Source: Chloroflexota bacterium
GTDB taxonomy: Bacteria > Chloroflexota > Anaerolineae > Aggregatilineales > Phototrophicaceae
Assembly: GCA_020161935.1 (NCBI GenBank)
Contig: JAIUNI010000003.1
Location: 1-64,000, forward strand
DNA: 64,000 nt
Direction: 5' to 3'
In this document: one piece after another, positions 63,568-64,000 of the stretch
Position numbering within the stretch: position 1 is the first letter of the stretch
How the letters are laid out: the number at the start of each line of letters is the position of its first letter
The notes under the pieces: generated by a model
The model's database searches: none
Told to the model about the DNA's origin: nothing
What the model saw: the letters and a program-made list of their open reading frames with translations, nothing else
Program-made: the position numbers and the translations under genes

Positions 63568-63930
63568 TTAAGGTGTGTGAAATTCAGCGATAATCTGGAT
63601 CGCGCCAATAATGTTCTGATTGAATAAGTCTAAATCGTCAGCGGGAATCCAATATTCTTGATGGGTATTGTTGCCAACGGTTTGAACAGGATAAGCACTT
63701 AAAAATTCAGCGTTAACGTCGAAGCGTGTTACATAACCTGTATAGCCTGATGCTGCGTCTTTTGTGTTCCAGTCACGGGCAATTTGGATGGCATAGCCTT
63801 CATTCAAGACTGGATAAAAAATGGGCTGTGTAGGCAAGCGTGGCGGAAAAGCCCGAAACGCGGCGCTCTGAATAAGTTCGTATTCTTTTTGTCCAATCGG
63901 ACGGTATAAAGTAATGCTCGGTGTTGTCAT
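63568..63930 (-). CDS. Small hypothetical protein (often labelled ADP-ribosylation/crystallin J1-like)
   Basis: A 120-aa protein. LYRPIGQKEYELIQSAAFRAFPPRLPTQPIFYPVLNEGYAIQIARDWN and YVTRFDVNAEFLSAYPVQTVG...EYWIPADDL are strongly patterned, and I recall such short proteins carrying the ADP-ribosylation/crystallin J1 label; no catalytic site can be named. It is in one operon with the nucleotidyltransferase-kinase gene. Nothing is seen between 63931 and the window end. Confidence 0.65.
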   Translation of the reverse strand: MTTPSITLYRPIGQKEYELIQSAAFRAFPPRLPTQPIFYPVLNEGYAIQIARDWNTKDAASGYTGYVTRFDVNAEFLSAYPVQTVGNNTHQEYWIPADDLDLFNQNIIGAIQIIAEFHTP

Positions 63931-64000
63931 TAGGGGAACACACTAAAAAATTGGCTGACTGTCACTGCTTGTTGGCCTAATACTTCGGAGGCAAATGATT

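Overview
The window looks like chromosomal DNA from a filamentous-lineage bacterium, most likely Chloroflexota (Anaerolineae or a near relative). That placement is inferred from gene content, not from a marker gene: FHA/PP2C/Ser-Thr-kinase signalling genes, many Hsp20-, Uma2- and CGNR-type accessory genes, GTG and TTG starts, and intergenic gaps filled with dispersed palindromic repeats. I see no rRNA or tRNA gene and no CRISPR array.

Layout. 1-3.7 kb: a 116-bp tandem repeat, a pair of aminoglycoside-modifying-enzyme-like genes (APH, ANT(6)) and a GH29 fucosidase. 3.7-12.4 kb: an FHA signalling locus (VWA-FHA, FHA-PP2C, membrane FHA, Ser/Thr kinase) lying between two arms of a long inverted repeat. 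Each arm carries the same promoter and a pair of conserved hairpins, which I propose as a new small-RNA family. 12.4-25.9 kb: accessory genes, including a protein made of a duplicated helical/FHA-like unit, a P450, a lone TnpB, a kinase-fold effector candidate, two WXG100-like proteins and a Uma2 nuclease. 25.9-31.4 kb: an MFS exporter, an Hsp20, a small DNA-binding protein, a candidate small RNA, and a REP-associated tyrosine transposase (RAYT) sitting inside its own repeat array.

31.4-44.2 kb, all on the minus strand, is the most striking part: an archaellum (archaeal flagellum) locus in a bacterial genome. It encodes an archaellin with a class III signal peptide, an ArlCDE-like protein, ArlG- and ArlF-like proteins, the ArlH/ArlI/ArlJ motor core, a prepilin peptidase, PilN- and PilO-like proteins of the type IV pilus kind, and an FHA-GAF-histidine-kinase-like protein that lacks the phospho-accepting histidine. 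A clear promoter precedes the archaellin, hairpins separate it from the machinery genes, and a strong terminator closes the locus.

44.5-64 kb: ordinary accessory and housekeeping genes (PPOX flavoprotein, CGNR regulator, TPR protein, a decayed VapBC pair, ALDH-GNAT operon, an adenylate cyclase with DUF5939, ychF, a TIM-barrel isomerase, an MFS drug exporter, a TAP-type peptidase, GDPD, a frameshifted histidine kinase and a nucleotidyltransferase-GHMP kinase fusion), with more repeat-filled gaps.
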